Assembly: GCA_002716165.1 (NCBI GenBank)
Contig: PAZT01000042.1
Location: 1-19,210 of the forward strand
Reading direction: 5' to 3'
Length of the DNA stretch: 19,210 nucleotides
Source: Deltaproteobacteria bacterium
GTDB taxonomy: Bacteria; SAR324; NAC60-12
Translations under genes and position numbers: made by a program
Shown: positions 15,950 through 19,210 of the stretch, piece after piece
Layout of the letters: every line of letters begins with the position of its first letter
Position numbering within the stretch: the stretch's first letter is position 1
The notes under the pieces: generated by a model
Told to the model about the DNA's origin: nothing
The model's database searches: none
Seen by the model: the letters and a program-made list of their open reading frames with translations, nothing else

Positions 15950-17416
15950 TCAGTGTCCTGCATAAAATGACCAGTGATCATGTACATGATGGTGAAATAA
16001 CAATCTTAAAACTCGAACTGCTGACTGATTAGCCTGGGCAACAGCTGCTGCTGCAGTTTCTGTCAAAATTTGACTTTTAGTAAAATTTACAATTTCTTTT
16101 GCTAAATCAGTATCTCGTATGCTTGAATCTGCGGCAGTCAGAGTTTCTGCAGTATTTCGTAGCATTGAAATATTTGTTTCAAGAGTATATTTTTGTGCTG
16201 AACCTAGTTGTGCTCTTAAAAAAGTTAATTGATCAGTAGCACGATCCACAAGGCTAATTGCGTCTATGGCTTCTTGAGGAGATGTAAGAGTGATATCTGA
16301 TAAATTTTTAAATCCACTTCTATTGTCAACCCCTTGTCCAAGGGCCTTAGAATGTGTGCTGTTTAAGGCAACCATGATTTTTTCCTCTCCAGTTGGTCCT
16401 GTTTGAAACTTCAAAGAATTTTGTGCTACTGTTACATATCCGGCATTACCCGTACTATCTCCTAAAAAGGCTACACTCAGACCACTCGTTTTACTATTAT
16501 TAAAATTTCCTGTCAATACAAGACCATCACCCTCAGCAGGCTCATCTTCTATTGTTCCCTTTATATCTCGCCCATGAAATAGTTCTGGTTCGAATTCGTC
16601 ATCTGTTAAAACGCCATCTTTGGAACTTGTGATCCAAAATCCCTTTGCGACCCCATATTCTCGATGCTGGATTGTAAGTTCTTCATCATCAGCATCATAT
16701 TGAATGTCCAAATTAATGTTAGCTCCTAAAACAGCTTCTTTAAGTCGGTTTGCAAATGCAAGAGCAGTCGACCCTTCTGGATTAGTTACACGAATAACAG
16801 GACCATCTTCTTCTTCCAAAACAATAGATAATCCTGATGCATCATCGTTATCAAAGCCTTCACTCAGAGTCGCCCTTAATGGCATTTCATCAATATCAAC
16901 CATATAACCACTTACTGGAGAGGCAAGTGTTTTTGAAGATGCTCTCAGGAAAATTAGTTCTTCATTATCACCTAAACCAGTTACACCTTGGCTTCCATCA
17001 AGAAGTTTTTTTCTACCAAAACTAGTAAACCTTGATATTCGGTCAATACTATCGATTGAACTTCGAATCTGATACTGTAATGATAGCATTGTACCATAAT
17101 CATTTGCTCCTTCATTTGCTGCTGTTAAAGCTAATTGGCGCATTTCCAAAAGTATATTATTAACTTCAACTAATGCTCCCTCAGCAGTTTGAACTAATGA
17201 CAGCGAAAATTCTGTATCTTGAAGTGCTTGATGGATACCAGCAATCTGAGCTCGCAGACCCTCAGAAATTATTAGACCAACTGGAGCATCTGCAGCAATA
17301 TTAATTTTTTGTCCTGAGGACAAACGCCCCAAAGAATCAGAAAGCTCATTCTGTGCTTTTTCCAGATTATTCAACGCGTTGATTGATGTCACATTATTTT
17401 TCATCTCCAACGGCAT
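15950..17416 (-). CDS. Flagellin B, with central insertion and His-rich C-terminal tail
   Basis: This 488-aa flagellin is a filament subunit exported by the flagellar type III system. The N-terminal D0/D1 region (1-150) contains LGRLSSGQKINIAADAPVGL and LRAQIAGI, and the C-terminal D1/D0 helix (about 390-473) contains DTDLAKEIVNFTKSQIL and AVAQANQSAVRVLRLL. Between them is a domain of about 200 residues with two related stretches (SGLSIVLEEEDGP and SGLSVAFLGDS) and GRDIKGTIEDEPAEGDGLVLTG, similar to flagellin IN-type motifs. Flagellins normally end at or just after the Leu-Leu; here 15 more residues follow (474-488), six of them His. The canonical DDPAGL is DAPVGL. AGAGGA five bases before ATG 17416 is a good ribosome site, so the MPLEM start is preferred to ATG 17404. 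It lies 188 bases after flagellin A and 12 before mnmE. Confidence 0.95.
   Translation of the reverse strand: MPLEMKNNVTSINALNNLEKAQNELSDSLGRLSSGQKINIAADAPVGLIISEGLRAQIAGIHQALQDTEFSLSLVQTAEGALVEVNNILLEMRQLALTAANEGANDYGTMLSLQYQIRSSIDSIDRISRFTSFGRKKLLDGSQGVTGLGDNEELIFLRASSKTLASPVSGYMVDIDEMPLRATLSEGFDNDDASGLSIVLEEEDGPVIRVTNPEGSTALAFANRLKEAVLGANINLDIQYDADDEELTIQHREYGVAKGFWITSSKDGVLTDDEFEPELFHGRDIKGTIEDEPAEGDGLVLTGNFNNSKTSGLSVAFLGDSTGNAGYVTVAQNSLKFQTGPTGEEKIMVALNSTHSKALGQGVDNRSGFKNLSDITLTSPQEAIDAISLVDRATDQLTFLRAQLGSAQKYTLETNISMLRNTAETLTAADSSIRDTDLAKEIVNFTKSQILTETAAAAVAQANQSAVRVLRLLFHHHVHDHWSFYAGH
15977..15990. repeat. 14-bp perfect palindrome inside the flagellin B tail
   Basis: ATCATGTACATGAT is its own reverse complement. 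It lies within the codons for the His-rich tail, about 40-53 bases before the mnmE start codon. It may be a by-product of the His-Val-His-Asp codons, or a regulatory element for the downstream genes. Confidence 0.5.
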
Positions 17417-17540
17417 AGGTCCTCTTGTATAGTAGGAAAATTTATTTAGTTTTTTGACAAGATTTAAAAATTTTAATTAACCAAAAAGTTTATTTATATG
17501 AATACCAAAGATTCTTTATTGAAAAATTATAAACACTGCC

Positions 17541-17568
17541 ATTCCGACTCCAAAAAAGGAGCCGGAAT
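17541..17568 (-). terminator. Strong hairpin between the two flagellin genes
   Basis: Two 11-base arms (17541-17551 and 17558-17568) pair with one G-T wobble on the transcribed strand around a six-T loop. This is the most stable hairpin I see in the window. No U-run follows the stem immediately on the minus strand, so it may act as a weak terminator, a processing or stabilising structure that sets the flagellin A to flagellin B transcript ratio, or both. A possible promoter for flagellin B (TTGGAG 17548-17553, 16 bases, TATAAT 17526-17531) overlaps it. A smaller hairpin, AGGGC-TTTT-GCCCT, lies between it and the flagellin A stop codon. Confidence 0.6.
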
Positions 17569-17581
17569 AGAGTGGAGATTT

Positions 17582-17595
17582 AGGGCAAAAGCCCT
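17582..17595 (-). other. Small hairpin just after flagellin A
   Basis: AGGGC and GCCCT flank a TTTT loop on the transcribed strand, ten bases after the flagellin A stop codon. The stem is only 5 bp, and its role, if any, is probably joint with the larger hairpin further downstream. Confidence 0.35.
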
Positions 17596-17604
17596 TCAAC
17601 TCAA

Positions 17605-18618
17605 CTATGTGTTTAATAGACGCAATACGTTTTGCGGCATTGCATTGGCCTGTGCCAACTGTGCTGTTGCTGACTGACTCATAATTTGGTTACGAGTAAA
17701 TGTAGCTAACTCCTGTGCCATGTCGCTATCACGAAGCGTAGACTCAGCAGCAGTCATATTTTCTGCTGCAATCTGAAGGCTTGATAGATTGGATTCCAGA
17801 GTATTTCTCTGGAATGCGCCTAATTCTCCGCGAACAACAGCAACCTGGGTAACAGCCTTATCTATAATTTTTAAGGCATCCATGGACCCCTGCTCTGGAT
17901 CCATAGCGACATTAATGTCGGCAAGCGAAGCAAATTCGCTTTCGTTGGTTGCATGCCACTCCGTATAGTTAATCTCTTCCGGACCTTCTTCTCCTTGAAT
18001 GATCACTTTGGAATCAACTTCACCTTCTTCCAACTCACTTGGTACACCAAGTTTACTGGCTGAAAGGTCCGGTATTGAAATACCTACCTGATGCTCGGCA
18101 TTTGGTCCAACATGAAATTGTAACCCTTCCTTAGGAGTACCATCTGCATTTAAGGCTTCCCCTCTTGGATTTTTGTCATCACGGATATCATTCCTTCCAT
18201 CTAAAAGTTTGTACTTTCCAAACTGAGTTGTCGAAACAATTCGATCAAGTGATGCGAGTGCATTTTCAATTTCCTGTTGGTTAGCATCTGCCATTGATTG
18301 ATCACTTGCACCAACGTTTGCAGCAGAAATAGCACGTTGCCGAATGCCAATCAAAAGACTCGATATCTCATTCATGGAAGCCTCAGCAGTTTGTACCATC
18401 GAAATAGCAACTTCGTTGTTTTTGATGGCCTGTTCCATACCACTTACCTGAGTACGCATATGCTCAGAAATTACTAAAGCAGCTGGATCATCAGAAGCCC
18501 TATTGACTTTTTGTCCCGAAGCCAGTCTCTCAAGTGACTTCGAAAGCGCACGATCGTTTTTTAAAAGATTACGATGTGCAATCATGGACTCAATATTACT
18601 ATTTATTCTTAGTCCCAT
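17605..18618 (-). CDS. Flagellin A
   Basis: This 337-aa flagellin has the ordinary short architecture. Its N-terminal D0/D1 region (1-145) begins MGLRINSNIESM and contains LERLASGQKVNRASDDPAAL and TQFGKYKLLDGRND. A variable region of about 110 residues rich in Glu, Asp and Gly lies at 146-255. The C-terminal region (256-337) contains RNTLESNLSSLQIAAEN and RDSDMAQELATFTRNQI, then QANAMPQNVLRLL, ending two residues after the Leu-Leu. An excellent ribosome site, AAGGAG, sits seven bases before the ATG, stronger than any other in the window, as expected for an abundant protein. Sequence identity to flagellin B is low outside the terminal helices, so this is an old duplication or two distinct lineages. 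I could not find a clear sigma28 or sigma54 promoter upstream. Confidence 0.97.
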   Translation of the reverse strand: MGLRINSNIESMIAHRNLLKNDRALSKSLERLASGQKVNRASDDPAALVISEHMRTQVSGMEQAIKNNEVAISMVQTAEASMNEISSLLIGIRQRAISAANVGASDQSMADANQQEIENALASLDRIVSTTQFGKYKLLDGRNDIRDDKNPRGEALNADGTPKEGLQFHVGPNAEHQVGISIPDLSASKLGVPSELEEGEVDSKVIIQGEEGPEEINYTEWHATNESEFASLADINVAMDPEQGSMDALKIIDKAVTQVAVVRGELGAFQRNTLESNLSSLQIAAENMTAAESTLRDSDMAQELATFTRNQIMSQSATAQLAQANAMPQNVLRLLNT

Positions 18619-18626
18619 ATTATCTC

Positions 18627-18640
18627 CTTAATTAATTAAG
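18627..18640. promoter_or_regulatory. 14-bp palindrome abutting the flagellin A ribosome binding site
   Basis: CTTAATTAATTAAG is a perfect palindrome whose last bases run into the AAGGAG ribosome site of flagellin A. It could be an operator or affect access to the ribosome site. It also spans the stop codon of the doubtful ORF upstream. Confidence 0.45.
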
Positions 18641-18992
18641 TGAGAAAGTTAGCACCTTCCATGGAATTAGTGTATTTCCTTCCAGAACAATACATTAGTT
18701 TAACAGATCTGAATTGGCTCAGAATCTGTATACAGAGAACAGCTCTAAAGATTTTAAAAAGCCCTTCCCTTAGCTCTTCAACGTGTCTGGCACGTGAAGC
18801 ATTTTGAAACACCTCTTGAAAAATTAGTGTTTCAGAATAATCCTGCACCAAATATATATATTTTGAGTTTTCAGTACTTAACTCTAAAAAAATTTTTGAC
18901 GCAGATCTCCCAATAGAAAGGGAGTCAAACTCAAACGGAATATAATGCTGATATTCCAATTTGTTAATAAATATAATATTTTTATTAAACAA
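18636..18992 (-). CDS. Doubtful 118-aa ORF upstream of flagellin A
   Basis: An open frame of 118 codons ends 17 bases before flagellin A. It has no ATG near its beginning: the only usable start is TTG 18992, no Shine-Dalgarno sequence precedes it, and an in-frame stop lies ten codons further up. The translated sequence is not obviously junk (for example KYIYLVQDYSETLIFQEVF, then a helical ARHVEELREGLFKIFRAVL), but I recognise no family. The same DNA holds a hairpin and two palindromes, which would fit a regulatory leader for the flagellin equally well. Confidence 0.25.
   Translation of the reverse strand: MFNKNIIFINKLEYQHYIPFEFDSLSIGRSASKIFLELSTENSKYIYLVQDYSETLIFQEVFQNASRARHVEELREGLFKIFRAVLCIQILSQFRSVKLMYCSGRKYTNSMEGANFLT
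18704..18736. promoter_or_regulatory. Hairpin plus 12-bp palindrome upstream of flagellin A
   Basis: CAGA-TCTGA pairs with TCAGA-(A)-TCTG across 18704-18728 with one bulged base and a six-base loop. It overlaps TCTGTATACAGA, a perfect 12-bp palindrome at 18725-18736. The cluster lies about 85-120 bases upstream of the flagellin A start, a plausible place for an activator or repressor site. Confidence 0.4.
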
Positions 18993-19107
18993 TATTTTAT
19001 TAGCAATGCTTGATGCAGAACATCATATTATTCTAATCAATCTCTTCAAATTCCTAATTTAGTAGATTAAAATCCAAATAAATTAAAAAAATTTTTTTCC
19101 TAAATTA

Positions 19108-19210
19108 TTAACACTTCTTTGTATCAAGAAATTTTTTTAGTTTCTTTTCAGCTCGCTTAATTTTTTCTAATTCATCAGGCAACTTTCCCTTATTTTTATA
19201 AATTTTTAAA
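19108..19210 (-). CDS. C-terminal end of an unknown Lys-rich protein (5' partial)
   Basis: From the right edge the minus strand is open for 33 codons and ends with TAA at 19108-19110. The peptide has the periodic charged and hydrophobic pattern of a real C-terminal helix (GKLPDELEKIKRAEKKLKKF, then LDTKKC). The rest of the gene lies outside the window. I recognise no family from this fragment. It runs in the same direction as the flagellin cluster, with about 490 bases to the flagellin A start, so it is probably a separate transcription unit. Confidence 0.55.
   Translation of the reverse strand, partial: LKIYKNKGKLPDELEKIKRAEKKLKKFLDTKKC

Noticed and set aside
1..19210. CRISPR array, insertion sequence, prophage or integration site
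   Set aside because: I saw no regularly spaced repeats, no transposase or integrase motifs, and no tRNA 3'-end duplication near tRNA-Gly.

Overview
The window is AT-rich chromosomal DNA from a flagellated Gram-negative bacterium. The grounds are an MltD-type periplasmic lytic transglycosylase with LysM repeats, an RppH-type Nudix hydrolase, bacterial MnmE and LeuRS, and two tandem flagellins. The genes look proteobacterial in the broad sense. The sequence alone does not fix the lineage. I see no mobile element, integrase, CRISPR array or rRNA. Most genes lack a clear Shine-Dalgarno sequence; the flagellins are the clear exceptions.

The left half (1 to about 7,600) is read on the + strand, apart from one tRNA. 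It holds the 3' part of a single-domain MetE-like (cobalamin-independent methionine synthase) protein, a 400-base AT-rich gap, tRNA-Gly(GCC) on the minus strand, a four-LysM MltD-like lytic transglycosylase, argB (N-acetylglutamate kinase with the arginine-sensitive signature), a D-lactate/glycolate dehydrogenase-type FAD oxidase, and a CodA-like amidohydrolase. These are separated by gaps of 100 to 230 bases and appear to be single transcription units rather than one operon.

At about 7,600-7,790 the strands converge, and everything to the right is on the minus strand. In transcription order from the right edge this gives: the C-terminal end of an unknown Lys-rich protein; a doubtful small ORF or palindrome-rich leader; flagellin A (337 aa); a strong intergenic hairpin; flagellin B (488 aa, with a His-rich C-terminal tail); mnmE; a small coiled-coil protein resembling FlgN/FliT export chaperones; an unknown 340-aa protein with a charged, probably disordered middle; and rppH. 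Flagellin B through rppH are packed with gaps of 12, 4 and 13 bases and then a 1-base overlap, so they look like one operon joining filament production with tRNA wobble modification and 5'-end mRNA decay. Downstream come the single genes yaaA (oxidative-stress protein), an ArsR-HTH/SAM-methyltransferase fusion that may sense SAM or SAH, and leuS.

The most interesting points are the flagellin-mnmE-chaperone-unknown-rppH operon, the His-rich extension on flagellin B past its normal Leu-Leu end, the ArsR-methyltransferase fusion with a palindrome in its promoter region, the palindrome cluster upstream of flagellin A, and an active-site-adjacent Asp-to-Cys change in the cytosine deaminase homologue.
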